A DNA stretch of 64,000 bases from Sphingobacterium thalpophilum. Lineage in GTDB: Bacteria > Bacteroidota > Bacteroidia > Sphingobacteriales > Sphingobacteriaceae. Every line of letters starts with the position of its first letter. Position 1 is the first letter of the stretch. The notes below the pieces were generated by a model, which was not told the origin of the DNA, ran no database searches, and saw only the letters and a program-made list of their open reading frames with translations. A program made the position numbers and the translations under genes. The stretch is from positions 1-64,000 of the forward strand of contig CAMCTU010000001.1 in the NCBI GenBank assembly GCA_945878525.1, given 5' to 3'. Below are positions 26,193 to 35,528 of the stretch, one piece after another.

Positions 26193-27581
26193 ATGAAAAA
26201 TAAAAAAACTGATTCATCGAGACGCAAGTTTTTAAAACAGAGCTCTGTGGCTGGGGTAGGGGCTGTGCTGACGATGGGTATGACACCTTCCCTGCTTGCA
26301 GGAAATTTAAACGGTACTGCAAGTCCAGCGATTTTAGGCGGCCCTTCAGCATGGGATAAGTCCAAATGGGTCAAATGGCCTATCTGGATACCTGAAACAG
26401 ATGAGAAGCGCGTTCTTGAAGTTCTCAGAAGCGGAATTTGGTCGCGGGCAGGAGTGGTCAATGAGTTTGAAGCTGCCTGGGCGAATGTCAACGGTGCTAA
26501 ACGTTGTTTGGTTGTAAATAATGGAACCAATGCTTTGATCATTGCAATGAACCAATTGGATATTAAAGTGGGTGATGAAGTGCTTGTTCCGCCTTATACC
26601 TTTATATCAACGGTGCAGGCTATTCTTATGAATGGTGCAATGCCGGTGTTTGTGGATATCGATCCTGAAACATATCAGATCGATCCAGCAAAAATTGAAG
26701 CAAAAATAACACCACGTACAAAAGCTATTTTGCCCGTACATATTTTAGGTATGCCCGCAGATATGCCAAGAATAATGGAAATTGCAAAAAAGCATAATCT
26801 GTTTGTGATTGAAGATGCCTGTCAGGCTCCATTGACTGAAGTGAACAATCAAAAAGTTGGCACGATTGGCAATGCGGGTTGTTTTAGCTTTCAAAACTCA
26901 AAAAACATACCGATTGGTGAAGGAGGAGCAATTCTGAGTAATGATGTATCTTTTATGGACCGCTGTGTTTCTTTTCAGAATCTCGGCCTGCCTTTTGGTA
27001 CCGCGGTAGGAACATTCAATGCAGGAAGTATAAGGATGGGTACTAAGGTTCGTATTACTGAATATCAGGCAGCAATTGGTTTGGCGCAGTTACAAAGGCT
27101 AGATGCACAAACCACTGTTCGTGAGGAGAATGCAAAGTATTTAAAATCGAAGATTCAGGATATTCCAGGGATTATTCCATATAAATTATATGATTGTGCA
27201 ACCCGGGTTTCATTCCACTTATTTTCATTCAGATATAAAAAGGAGGAATTTAAAGGTTTGTCAAGAAATTCTTTTTTACAGGCCTTACGTGCTGAAGGAG
27301 TACCATGTTCTGGTGGCTATACACCATTAAATAAGCAGGAATTTCTCAAGGAAGCTTTCGAATCAAAGAATTTTAAAAGGATGTATCACAAGGATATGCT
27401 CGATTATAATAAATATATGGAGCAAAATCAATGCCCTGAGAATGACCTTTTATGTACCGAAATGGTATGGTTTACTCAAAACCTGCTTCTTGGCAGCAGG
27501 GAAGACATGGATTCAATTGCTTATGCAATCAGTAAGATACAAGCCAGTGCAGAATCTGTTAAAAAATCATTGGAAAAATAA
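26193..27581 (+). CDS. Tat-exported DegT/DnrJ/EryC1/StrS-family aminotransferase
   Basis: PLP-dependent fold-type-I enzyme of the sugar-aminotransferase family, 462 aa from ATG 26193 (a TTG seven codons upstream is less likely). A Tat signal (SSRRKFLKQSSVAGVGAVL) precedes the enzyme. Visible: NNGTNALIIAMNQL (PLP phosphate loop), PPYTFISTVQA, VHILGMPADM, FVIEDACQAPL (Asp for the PLP ring nitrogen), and FSFQNSKNIPIGEGGAIL with the Schiff-base Lys at about 238, so it should be active. Family members normally act on nucleotide-sugars in the cytoplasm, so export is unusual. A second copy begins at 63538. It probably forms an operon with the propeller gene 64 bp downstream. Confidence 0.88.
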   Translation: MKNKKTDSSRRKFLKQSSVAGVGAVLTMGMTPSLLAGNLNGTASPAILGGPSAWDKSKWVKWPIWIPETDEKRVLEVLRSGIWSRAGVVNEFEAAWANVNGAKRCLVVNNGTNALIIAMNQLDIKVGDEVLVPPYTFISTVQAILMNGAMPVFVDIDPETYQIDPAKIEAKITPRTKAILPVHILGMPADMPRIMEIAKKHNLFVIEDACQAPLTEVNNQKVGTIGNAGCFSFQNSKNIPIGEGGAILSNDVSFMDRCVSFQNLGLPFGTAVGTFNAGSIRMGTKVRITEYQAAIGLAQLQRLDAQTTVREENAKYLKSKIQDIPGIIPYKLYDCATRVSFHLFSFRYKKEEFKGLSRNSFLQALRAEGVPCSGGYTPLNKQEFLKEAFESKNFKRMYHKDMLDYNKYMEQNQCPENDLLCTEMVWFTQNLLLGSREDMDSIAYAISKIQASAESVKKSLEK

Positions 27582-27644
27582 AAAATTAAAAAGAATTTAG
27601 GCCAATGGTATTTTTGGAAATATCTTGCTACAAAATACTACTGC

Positions 27645-29003
27645 ATGGACAAATTAGACGGAGTTGTTGAGTTGAATCAATTTAAAGCTGATACTTATAT
27701 TAATGGAATTGATGAAGTAAATCATCTTTCCGCCACCACTTATAATTCGGGATTTCAAGAAGCCCACGATACTTACAATGCACTATCAATTGCCAGTGAT
27801 GGAAATATTTATTATGTATTATCATCAGACCAGATCCATGTTGGAGGTAAAATGTACTTGTTAGATCCCAAAACTGATAAGACTGAGTTTCTTGGAGATC
27901 TGACTGAAATTTGTGGCGAAAAAGAACAGATGTTTATCCCACAGGGAAAAAGTCATGTAAGATTCTATGAAAGAAATGGAAAGCTTTATTTCTCAACTCA
28001 TGTTGGTTATTATGAACTCATCAATGGAATGGATCGGCTTCCGGTTAATCCTCCACCAGGTTATAAGTTGTATCCAGGCGGTAAAATTCTTTCCTACGAT
28101 CTAATCACGAAAAAATTTGAAAACCTTGCGCAAATTCCAAATGGAGAAGGAATGGTTTCCATGACGATGGATTGTAACAGGGGGCAAATTTTTGGTATCT
28201 CTTGGCCAATAGGTAATTTCATTCATTATAATGTTGATAAAAATGAATTAAAGAATCTCGGCCAGATATCCGGAAATGGTGAGGGAGGCCAACCTGGCGA
28301 TGATTTTCGTTCATTATGTCGTTCACTGGTTGTAGACCCTTCTGATGGGATCGTCTATTTTTCAACCTCTGAGGGAGGTATATTTAGTTATAATCCTGAA
28401 GAATCCCAGGTAAAAAATCTTGAAGATGTTAACCTTAGGCTCGATTATTTTGGCAAATACGATCCCACAAGACCAGGCAGTATGGGGTATAACTGGAGAG
28501 AAATCTTTTGGTACAAACCTGAGAATTTAGCCTTTGGAGTACATGGAAATTCCGGTTATTTATTTAAGTTCGATCCCAAAAACTCTAAAGTAGAACTGGT
28601 TAGGAGAATTACATCAGAGCCATCAGCAAAAAGTGGAATGTTCGATCAGTTTAGCTATGGTTATCTTGGCTATCAACTGGGTCCAGATGGTAAAACCATT
28701 TATTATTTAACTGGAGGCCCGATTTATATTAACGGAAAGCGTGTTGCTGGTCAATCTGAAATAGCTAAAGGTGCAGCAAAAGCTCTTGAGAACCTTCATT
28801 TAATTACGTACAATATACCTGAAAATAAATATCAGGACCACGGCCCGATTTTTTATTCAAATGGAGATCGTCCTTTATATGTTAATTCGATTGCCGTTGC
28901 AGATGGGGGCGAGGTTTATGCACTTGCAAGGATTACGGAAGAAGGACACACGAGAACTGATCTTATAAAAATTCCTAACCCTTTTAAAAAGAAATTACTG
29001 TAA
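27645..29003 (+). CDS. Uncharacterised beta-propeller-like protein
   Basis: 452 aa, no signal peptide seen, family not recognised with confidence. The sequence is built of repeated short beta-blade motifs: GNIYYVLSSDQIHVGGKMYLLDP, NGKLYFSTHVGYYE, GGKILSYDLITKKFENL, GQIFGISWPIGNFIHYN, GIVYFSTSEGGIFSYNP, GYLFKFDPKNSKVELV, KTIYYLTGGPIYING. About six to seven blades are suggested. It lies 64 bp behind the exported aminotransferase, under the same operator. Possible roles are a lyase or isomerase of the oligogalacturonate-lyase-like propeller type, or a scaffold. If the true start lies upstream a signal peptide could be missed, but none is visible in frame. Confidence 0.6.
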   Translation: MDKLDGVVELNQFKADTYINGIDEVNHLSATTYNSGFQEAHDTYNALSIASDGNIYYVLSSDQIHVGGKMYLLDPKTDKTEFLGDLTEICGEKEQMFIPQGKSHVRFYERNGKLYFSTHVGYYELINGMDRLPVNPPPGYKLYPGGKILSYDLITKKFENLAQIPNGEGMVSMTMDCNRGQIFGISWPIGNFIHYNVDKNELKNLGQISGNGEGGQPGDDFRSLCRSLVVDPSDGIVYFSTSEGGIFSYNPEESQVKNLEDVNLRLDYFGKYDPTRPGSMGYNWREIFWYKPENLAFGVHGNSGYLFKFDPKNSKVELVRRITSEPSAKSGMFDQFSYGYLGYQLGPDGKTIYYLTGGPIYINGKRVAGQSEIAKGAAKALENLHLITYNIPENKYQDHGPIFYSNGDRPLYVNSIAVADGGEVYALARITEEGHTRTDLIKIPNPFKKKLL

Positions 29004-29079
29004 TTGTCATTGAACCAATTTAGAAAAAGCTTAAAAATTAAATTATGATTTTTAAAATATTTATATTTTGGTCAACCTG

Positions 29080-29130
29080 AACGTTTCTTAGTTTTCTTGT
29101 GTTTCAGCACCAGAAAACGTTTTTGTTTAT
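29080..29130 (+). terminator. Probable terminator after the 27645 gene
   Basis: Imperfect stem AACGTTTCT / AGAAAACGTT with a roughly 23-nt loop, followed by TTTTGTTT. It is weaker than the other terminators in the window. Confidence 0.4.
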
Positions 29131-29285
29131 TTGTTTCTACATTGATTAAATTTTTTATATTTTTCGCTATTCATTCTTGTAAGCTTTAAAGCAGTAACGT
29201 TTAGCTGATTTTACTTGAACTAACTCATATTAATCCACTTATTTTTTTTTTTAATAGAATAGAATTATATTTATTTTCATATTTT

Positions 29286-29299
29286 CGGGTACGCACACG
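29286..29299. promoter_or_regulatory. LacI-type operator, site 4 (susCD)
   Basis: CGGGTACGCACACG, centred about 50 bp before the SusC start. A -7-like element TATATTTA sits at 29266-29273, so the operator would overlap the transcription start. Confidence 0.75.
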
Positions 29300-29341
29300 A
29301 TGTGCCATATTGCCCATTTATTTACTAATTAACTATAAACT

Positions 29342-32300
29342 ATGTTAAAAATTTACATGATGAAGTTTAAAAAACAAAGTTATTATACCTCCGGAGCAGG
29401 GATAGTAATGCTGCTTATGCTGTTGCTGAGTTTCTCAGATCAGGCTTTATCGCAGCAATTAAAAAGTATAACCGGAACAGTACTTGAAGCTGGTCAGCCA
29501 CTTCCAGGCGTGACAGTTAGAGTAAAGGGAACTAATAGAGGAACAACTACATTGGCAAACGGAAAGTACAGTATTGAAGCTGCCAATAATGAAACCCTTG
29601 TTTTTGCTTTTCTAGGGATGGTAACTCAAGAAACTGTCGTTGGTAATCGTTCAACTGTTAACGTTACTCTACAAGTTTCAAGTGCTTCTTTAAGTGAAGT
29701 AGTTGTTATTGGTTATGGAACTGTAAAAAAACCAGATCTTACTGGTTCTGTGGGTGTGGTGCCGATGGATGACATGATGAAAGCTCCTGTTGGTACATTT
29801 GCTGAAGCCCTTGCTGGCCGTGTGGCTGGTGTAAAGGTTAATGCTTCTGATGGTCAGCCTGGTGGCGGTATAAACATTGTAATTAGAGGTGCTGGTTCTT
29901 TAACCCAAAGTACAGCTCCTTTATATGTAATTGATGGTTTTCCTGTCGAAAATCCAGATCCTGCAAGTATCAATCCTGAAGAGATTGAATCAATGACCAT
30001 ATTGAAGGATGCATCATCTACTGCAATTTATGGATCAAGAGCAGCAAATGGAGTAATTCTTATACAAACAAAACGCGGTTCGGTAGGAAAACCAGTGGTT
30101 AATTTTTCAAGTTCTTATGGTATTCAAGAAATGCCAAAAGCTATGGAAGTTATGAGTCCCTATGAGTTTATAAAATATCAAACGGAGTTAAATCCATTAA
30201 TAGCAACAACGAGAGCGTTTTTTGCAGGTGGCAAAACTCTAGAAGATTATAAATCTGCTGCAGGTGTAAATTTCCAGGATTATGTATTACAGCAGGGTGC
30301 TATACAGAATTATAATCTTGCATTACGAGGTGGAACCGATCAAACTAAATATTCTATTTCTGGTTCTTTATTTGATCAGATTGGTTCAATTATAAACACT
30401 GGTTTAAATCGTTATTCAGGAAGAGCAACGCTTGATCAGAATATTAGTAATAAAATAAAGGCTGGTGTAACAGTTAATTATAGTGGAATTAAACAATACG
30501 GTCAGGTAATCAATCAGGGAGCTGTAACCCAAGGAAACCCAACAGCTTTTGCATTAGCTAGAGCATGGTTATATCGTCCAATCTCTCCTAATCCAAATGA
30601 CGATCTTCTTGCTGATGCAGTAGATGATGATGCCTTAAATGCTTCTGATTTTAGAGTAAATCCATTTATTGATCTTCAGAATCAGCATTCATTCAATATT
30701 ACTAATCTTGTTGAAACTAATGGATACTTAAGCTATGAAATCAATAAAAACTTAAATATTCAGTCAAATGCTGGTATTCGTCATAATAAGTTAACGCTAG
30801 AACGATTCTATAATTCAAAAACCGCACAGGGAGGTCCTAGTCCGAATAACGTGAATGGGGTAAATGGTTCAATTAGTAATCTTTTCTCGAATAGCTTCTC
30901 GAATGAAACTACCTTGAACTATAAGAAAACCTTCAAGAAAGATCATACCATTACTGGATTGGGCTTATTTGCAATAAATAGTAACAATACCAATACTAAA
31001 GGATATGCTGGAAGACTATTACCTAATGAGAATTTGGGAATGGATGGCCTGGAAGAAGGTTTGGCCTTCAATCCTGTATCTTCTTCAAGTGTTAATACAA
31101 TGGCTTCCTATGCTGGAAGGTTAGATTATAATTATAAATCTAAGTATATAGTAACAGGTACATTTAGAGCAGATGGTTCCTCAAAGTTCAGAGACCATTG
31201 GGGATATTTCCCTGGTGCTGCCTTAGCATGGAATATGCATAAAGAAGGATTCTTTGCCAAGTTATTACCTGGTGTTTCTACCTCCAAAATTAGATCCAGT
31301 TATGGTAGTAATGGTAACAATAGGGTTGGTGATTTTGATACCTATGCGCGTTTATTACAGAGTGTGAATGGTTATTCATTTAATAATGGAACACCAATAG
31401 CTTCTAATTCTGTTTCTTCAATAGGCAATCCTGATCTAGCATGGGAAAAGGTTACTACAATTGATTTAGGTTATGAGATTGGTATTTTGAAAGACAGGGT
31501 TGTTCTTGAAATGGATCTGTACAGAAAAACTACTGAAAATCTATTATTGAATGCAATTCTACCTTCTTCTACTGGATTTGGTTCTGCTGTAAAGAATATT
31601 GGTAAATTAAGAAATGATGGTCTTGAATTCACTTTGAATACTGTTAATGTACAGACCAAAGACTTTTCATGGGAAAGTAACCTGAATATTAGTTTCAATA
31701 AAAATAAGGTTATGGAGCTTACACGTGGGCAACGTGCTTTAACTTCTAATTCAGACTATGTTTCTCAATTTAATAAGCCTTTATATGTAGCTGAAATTGG
31801 AAAACCTGCTGGAATGATGATTGGATTTATATGGGAAGGTAATTATCAGTATTCAGATTTTGATAATCCTTCGCCCGGTGTTTATATCTTGAAACCTTCT
31901 GTGCCTACTAATGGAGCTGTTCGAAATACTATTTTGCCAGGCGATATCAAATACAAAGACATCAATGGAGACGGTATTATGAATGATGCAGATTTAACTT
32001 TTATTGGTAATGGACAGCCAATTCATACTGGTGGTTTTTCAAATAATTTCAACTATAAGGCATTTAGTTTAAATGTATTCTTTCAATGGTCTTATGGTAA
32101 TGATATCTATAATGCTAATAGGTTGATCATGGAAGGAAATAGTAATGGTTGGGCTAATATCAATCAGTTTGCTAGTTATTCTAATCGTTGGACTCCTGAA
32201 AACCCGACCAATGCTAATTATCGCACACGTGGACAAGGGCCAATTGGTTTTCACTCTTCTAGAGTGGTAGAAGATGGTTCATTTATTCGTATGAAAACTG

Positions 32301-32518
32301 TTTCTTTAAACTATAACTTACCTGCTAAACTAATTAAGACTGCCTATTTGAGTAATTTAAGCCTGAATGTTTCTGCACAGAATCTTATAACATGGACAAA
32401 TTACTCAGGTATGGACCCTGAAGTTTCTACCCGTAATAACACCTTGACTCCAGGTTTTGACTATTCGTCCTATCCAAAGTCACCAACAATTGCCTTTGGA
32501 ATTAAAGCAGGATTTTAA
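29342..32518 (+). CDS. SusC/RagA-family TonB-linked outer-membrane transporter
   Basis: Outer-membrane TonB-dependent importer of oligosaccharides, 1058 aa. After a signal peptide comes a carboxypeptidase-D regulatory-like domain (SITGTVLEAGQPLPGVTVRV), the SusC hallmark SLSEVVVIGYGTVKK, a plug domain (AEALAGRVAGVKVN, IVIRGAGSL, PLYVIDGFPVE, ILKDASSTAIYGSRAANGVI) and a barrel to the aromatic C-terminus (IKAGF). It is followed by SusD 20 bp downstream and the DUF5017 lipoprotein: a complete surface uptake unit. Operator site 4 lies in front. It lacks an N-terminal STN signalling domain, so it is not expected to signal to an ECF/FecR pair. Confidence 0.96.
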   Translation: MLKIYMMKFKKQSYYTSGAGIVMLLMLLLSFSDQALSQQLKSITGTVLEAGQPLPGVTVRVKGTNRGTTTLANGKYSIEAANNETLVFAFLGMVTQETVVGNRSTVNVTLQVSSASLSEVVVIGYGTVKKPDLTGSVGVVPMDDMMKAPVGTFAEALAGRVAGVKVNASDGQPGGGINIVIRGAGSLTQSTAPLYVIDGFPVENPDPASINPEEIESMTILKDASSTAIYGSRAANGVILIQTKRGSVGKPVVNFSSSYGIQEMPKAMEVMSPYEFIKYQTELNPLIATTRAFFAGGKTLEDYKSAAGVNFQDYVLQQGAIQNYNLALRGGTDQTKYSISGSLFDQIGSIINTGLNRYSGRATLDQNISNKIKAGVTVNYSGIKQYGQVINQGAVTQGNPTAFALARAWLYRPISPNPNDDLLADAVDDDALNASDFRVNPFIDLQNQHSFNITNLVETNGYLSYEINKNLNIQSNAGIRHNKLTLERFYNSKTAQGGPSPNNVNGVNGSISNLFSNSFSNETTLNYKKTFKKDHTITGLGLFAINSNNTNTKGYAGRLLPNENLGMDGLEEGLAFNPVSSSSVNTMASYAGRLDYNYKSKYIVTGTFRADGSSKFRDHWGYFPGAALAWNMHKEGFFAKLLPGVSTSKIRSSYGSNGNNRVGDFDTYARLLQSVNGYSFNNGTPIASNSVSSIGNPDLAWEKVTTIDLGYEIGILKDRVVLEMDLYRKTTENLLLNAILPSSTGFGSAVKNIGKLRNDGLEFTLNTVNVQTKDFSWESNLNISFNKNKVMELTRGQRALTSNSDYVSQFNKPLYVAEIGKPAGMMIGFIWEGNYQYSDFDNPSPGVYILKPSVPTNGAVRNTILPGDIKYKDINGDGIMNDADLTFIGNGQPIHTGGFSNNFNYKAFSLNVFFQWSYGNDIYNANRLIMEGNSNGWANINQFASYSNRWTPENPTNANYRTRGQGPIGFHSSRVVEDGSFIRMKTVSLNYNLPAKLIKTAYLSNLSLNVSAQNLITWTNYSGMDPEVSTRNNTLTPGFDYSSYPKSPTIAFGIKAGF

Positions 32519-32537
32519 TTAAATTAATCTTAAGAAA

Positions 32538-34352
32538 ATGAAAGTAAAATATTTATTAATCGCAATACTTTTCTTAACGAGTTTAGGCTCTTGTAAGAAA
32601 TATCTGGAAACAGAACCAACTGATTTCCTTAATCCGAAAAACTATTATGAAACTGAAGCACAGTTGCAATTTGCGCGTGCTGGGGTTTATCATCATCTAG
32701 GTGCAGGTAACCTTCATGGTACTTATGCTAGTTATCTTCTTGCATGGCATGGTGATGAAGGCTATATGAACAGGGCTACATTGACTACTGGTCCTTGGAA
32801 TTATTTCTATTCTTCTGCAGATCAGTATAATAATGGTTTATGGTCTAACCTTTGGCAAGGAATAAATAAAGCCAATGTTTTGATTGCCAATGTGGATAAA
32901 AATCCAGCTATTGCCCAGTCTAAGCGCGATGCAATCAGGGGTGAAATGCTATTCCTTAGAGGTTATTATTACTTCACTCTTGTTCAATATTATGGTGGTG
33001 TTCCATTGAAACTTACTCCTACAACATCAGTTATTGATGTTGAATCTACTAGAGCGCCCGCAAAGGATGTTTATTTGCAAATCTTAAAAGATATGGAAGC
33101 AGCTGAAAAATTAGTCCCAAGTATTAAAACTTTAGGCTATGGAGGCGCTATCAGTAAGTCGGCAGTTCGTGGGCTATTAGCGCGTGTGAACCTGCACATG
33201 GCTGGTGCACCCATTAAGGATGCTACTAGATATGCAGAAGCTAGCAAATGGGCAAAAATGGTAATAGATGATGCAGAGGCTGGTCATTCACTTAATCCAA
33301 GCTACTCACAAATATTCATTAATCTGGCTGCCGATAAATACGATATCAAAGAAAGTATCTGGGAGGTTGAATTTTATGGAAATGGTCTTGATCAATATGT
33401 GGAAACCGGAAATATAGGATGGATTAATGGTCCTGCGGCTGCTGTTTCGTCGCCAACTGGAAGGGCTGATGCCTACATGAACATCACATCTGAACTCTAT
33501 AATGCATTTGAACCTGGTGATAATAGAAAATGGTTCAGTATTGCTCATTTTACTTATACTGGTACAGGCGCCAAAACAATGAGTTTATTGCCTGTTTCAG
33601 AAGATGCAAAAAACAATTTAAAGCCAGCAAAATGGAGAAGAGAGTATGAAACTTTATTGCCGAAAAGTCCAACAAATACTCCTATAAACATGGTCCTTCT
33701 TAGATATTCAGATATTCTTTTAATGTACGCTGAAGCACAAAATGAAATAAATGGTCCAACTGCTGAAGCTGTAGCAGCATTTAATCAAGTAAAAAGAAGA
33801 GGGTGGTCAACAGGAATTAAAGCCATCAGCATTACTAACGGCGGTGCTGGATATACTACTGCTCCAACTGTAACTTTTAGTGGTACCGGAGGTGCTACAG
33901 CAACTGCTACTGTAACCGCTGGAAAGGTTACAGAAATAACTTTGGATCGTGATCCTGCTGCAATTACCTTTTTCAATGAGGGTAAATATACTACTGTTCC
34001 TACAATTACGCTTAGCGGTGGAGGAGGTTCTGGAGCAACAGCAACAGCAACAATCTGGAAATCAACTGATGGAGATATAAATCCTACATCCAAAACAGCC
34101 TTCTTGGAAGCCATTCAAGTTGAAAGAATGAGAGAGTTCAACTTTGAAAATACAAGAAAAGCTGATTTACTTCGCTGGGGAATATTCTTAAAAGTACATC
34201 AGGACATGGGTAATAAATTACAGCAGCAAAGTCCAGGTCAATATTTTGTTAAGTATTATTCAAATGTTAGTGCTAGAGATCTTTTGATGCCAATTCCTAT
34301 CAATGAAATGTCTTCAAACTCAAAAATGACACAAAATCCTGGTTGGGAATAA
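32538..34352 (+). CDS. SusD/RagB-family surface glycan-binding lipoprotein with a repeat insertion
   Basis: Outer-membrane lipoprotein that caps the SusC barrel and captures glycan, 604 aa. Lipobox LTSLGSC (Cys19). SusD features: KKYLETEPTDFLNPKNYYETEA, LWQGINKANVLIANVD, GEMLFLRGYYYFTLVQYYGGVPL (TPR region), LLRYSDILLMYAEAQNEI, and the C-terminal ERMREFNFENTRKADLLRWG. Oddity: between FNQVKRRG and the ERMREF block lies an insertion at about 429-508 of two Gly/Thr/Ala-rich beta repeats (NGGAGYTTAPTVTFSGTGG, then EGKYTTVPTITLSGGGGSG), not normal for SusD. The Gly-Gly-Ser and ATATAT tracts look like surface-exposed linker or adhesin-type repeats. Confidence 0.95.
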   Translation: MKVKYLLIAILFLTSLGSCKKYLETEPTDFLNPKNYYETEAQLQFARAGVYHHLGAGNLHGTYASYLLAWHGDEGYMNRATLTTGPWNYFYSSADQYNNGLWSNLWQGINKANVLIANVDKNPAIAQSKRDAIRGEMLFLRGYYYFTLVQYYGGVPLKLTPTTSVIDVESTRAPAKDVYLQILKDMEAAEKLVPSIKTLGYGGAISKSAVRGLLARVNLHMAGAPIKDATRYAEASKWAKMVIDDAEAGHSLNPSYSQIFINLAADKYDIKESIWEVEFYGNGLDQYVETGNIGWINGPAAAVSSPTGRADAYMNITSELYNAFEPGDNRKWFSIAHFTYTGTGAKTMSLLPVSEDAKNNLKPAKWRREYETLLPKSPTNTPINMVLLRYSDILLMYAEAQNEINGPTAEAVAAFNQVKRRGWSTGIKAISITNGGAGYTTAPTVTFSGTGGATATATVTAGKVTEITLDRDPAAITFFNEGKYTTVPTITLSGGGGSGATATATIWKSTDGDINPTSKTAFLEAIQVERMREFNFENTRKADLLRWGIFLKVHQDMGNKLQQQSPGQYFVKYYSNVSARDLLMPIPINEMSSNSKMTQNPGWE

Positions 34353-34373
34353 CATTAATTCAAATTAGAAATT

Positions 34374-35447
34374 ATGAAAATTAAATTATATAGCATTGTA
34401 GCAGCGGCCTTATTGATGGCTTCCTGCGAAAAGCCCACTATTGAAGCAGAGGCTCCGGTTTTTGATGTTAATACTGAAAAAGCGACCTATAAAGTAGGAG
34501 AGACCATTAAATTCATGATTATTGGTGGTGAAACACAGAATATTTCTTTTTATTCTGGAGAGTTACTTAAGGATTATTATTCAAGAACTGGACGTGTGGT
34601 TGATGTTGTGGGTGCTGGAGCAAATCTTACCTTCAGCAGTAGCGTTCAGTTAGGAACACAGGCTGATCAAGTAACACTTTTGGCATCAACTAATTTTTCT
34701 GGTGATTATTCTAGCCTTGCTAAAGTAAAAGCGGCTACATGGGTAGATATTACCAGCAGATTTAAATTAGGTACAAGTGCAACCTTACTTACTTCGGGTA
34801 CAGTTAATATTTCTGACTTATTACTTGCCGGAAAACCAATCTATTTTGCTTTCCGTTACAATACAAAGTCTCAAGCTGTCAGTGGTGTTAATCGTCAATG
34901 GTTTATTCAGTCGTTCACTGTTAATAGCCTTAAATTACTTAATAATACGCTAGCTCTAACTATTGCAGATCAGGCTAGTGCGGGCTTTAGAATTGTAGAT
35001 GATTTAAAAGATAAAGCTCCTGCATTGTCTTCAGTTACTGCAACTAGATTAACGCTTCAGGGCAATACTTATCTGACTGCAGGCCTACCTCAGTTTAATC
35101 CTGCTAATCCAATTTTTGATCCTAAGAATGTAATATATAATCCACAGGATCCGGCATATCAGCCTTCAGCTGTTTATAAGCCATTTGTTGCTTTTGATCC
35201 AGCTAGTCCATTCAATGATCCTATATCTGAGCATTGGGCTATAAGTAAAGGGATATCTATTGACAAGGTAGATTTAGGACCAGATTGGTCATTAGCTATT
35301 AAAGGATTAACAAATCCCGTATTACCAGAATACCGTTATTCGTATCCTGTTGCAGGTACTTTTAAAGCCGTTTTTGTTGCCTCAAATGGTAATATTGATC
35401 AAAGTCGTGAAGTTACTAAAGAGATTACTCTTACAATAACTCCTTAA
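34374..35447 (+). CDS. DUF5017-type SusE-position lipoprotein
   Basis: Surface lipoprotein, 357 aa, lipobox LLMASC (Cys18). The N-terminal Ig-like region resembles DUF5017 (FDVNTEKATYKVGETIKFMI, GGETQNISFYSGE). The middle is jelly-roll-like (WVDITSRF, IYFAFRYNTKS, QWFIQSFTVNSL), which suggests a carbohydrate-binding role. It follows SusD by 21 bp and is closed by a strong terminator, so it is the third gene of the susCD operon. Exact ligand unknown. Confidence 0.82.
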   Translation: MKIKLYSIVAAALLMASCEKPTIEAEAPVFDVNTEKATYKVGETIKFMIIGGETQNISFYSGELLKDYYSRTGRVVDVVGAGANLTFSSSVQLGTQADQVTLLASTNFSGDYSSLAKVKAATWVDITSRFKLGTSATLLTSGTVNISDLLLAGKPIYFAFRYNTKSQAVSGVNRQWFIQSFTVNSLKLLNNTLALTIADQASAGFRIVDDLKDKAPALSSVTATRLTLQGNTYLTAGLPQFNPANPIFDPKNVIYNPQDPAYQPSAVYKPFVAFDPASPFNDPISEHWAISKGISIDKVDLGPDWSLAIKGLTNPVLPEYRYSYPVAGTFKAVFVASNGNIDQSREVTKEITLTITP

Positions 35448-35464
35448 TTTAATTTGTTTGTTTG

Positions 35465-35500
35465 AAAAGGATTAATCCATTCTTGGATTAATCCTTTTTT
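35465..35500 (+). terminator. Rho-independent terminator of the susCD operon
   Basis: Perfect 15-bp stem AAAAGGATTAATCCA / TGGATTAATCCTTTT with a 4-nt loop, ending in T residues, 17 nt after the DUF5017 gene. Confidence 0.95.
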
Positions 35501-35528
35501 ATTAGAAATTTTGCCAAATCTCCTTAAA

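Larger units (their letters stand above)
29004..29341. other. Intergenic region, 338 bp, before susC
   Basis: Contains a terminator-like hairpin (29080-29130) after the propeller gene and operator site 4 (29286-29299) in front of the SusC gene. The remainder is AT-rich. Confidence 0.6.
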
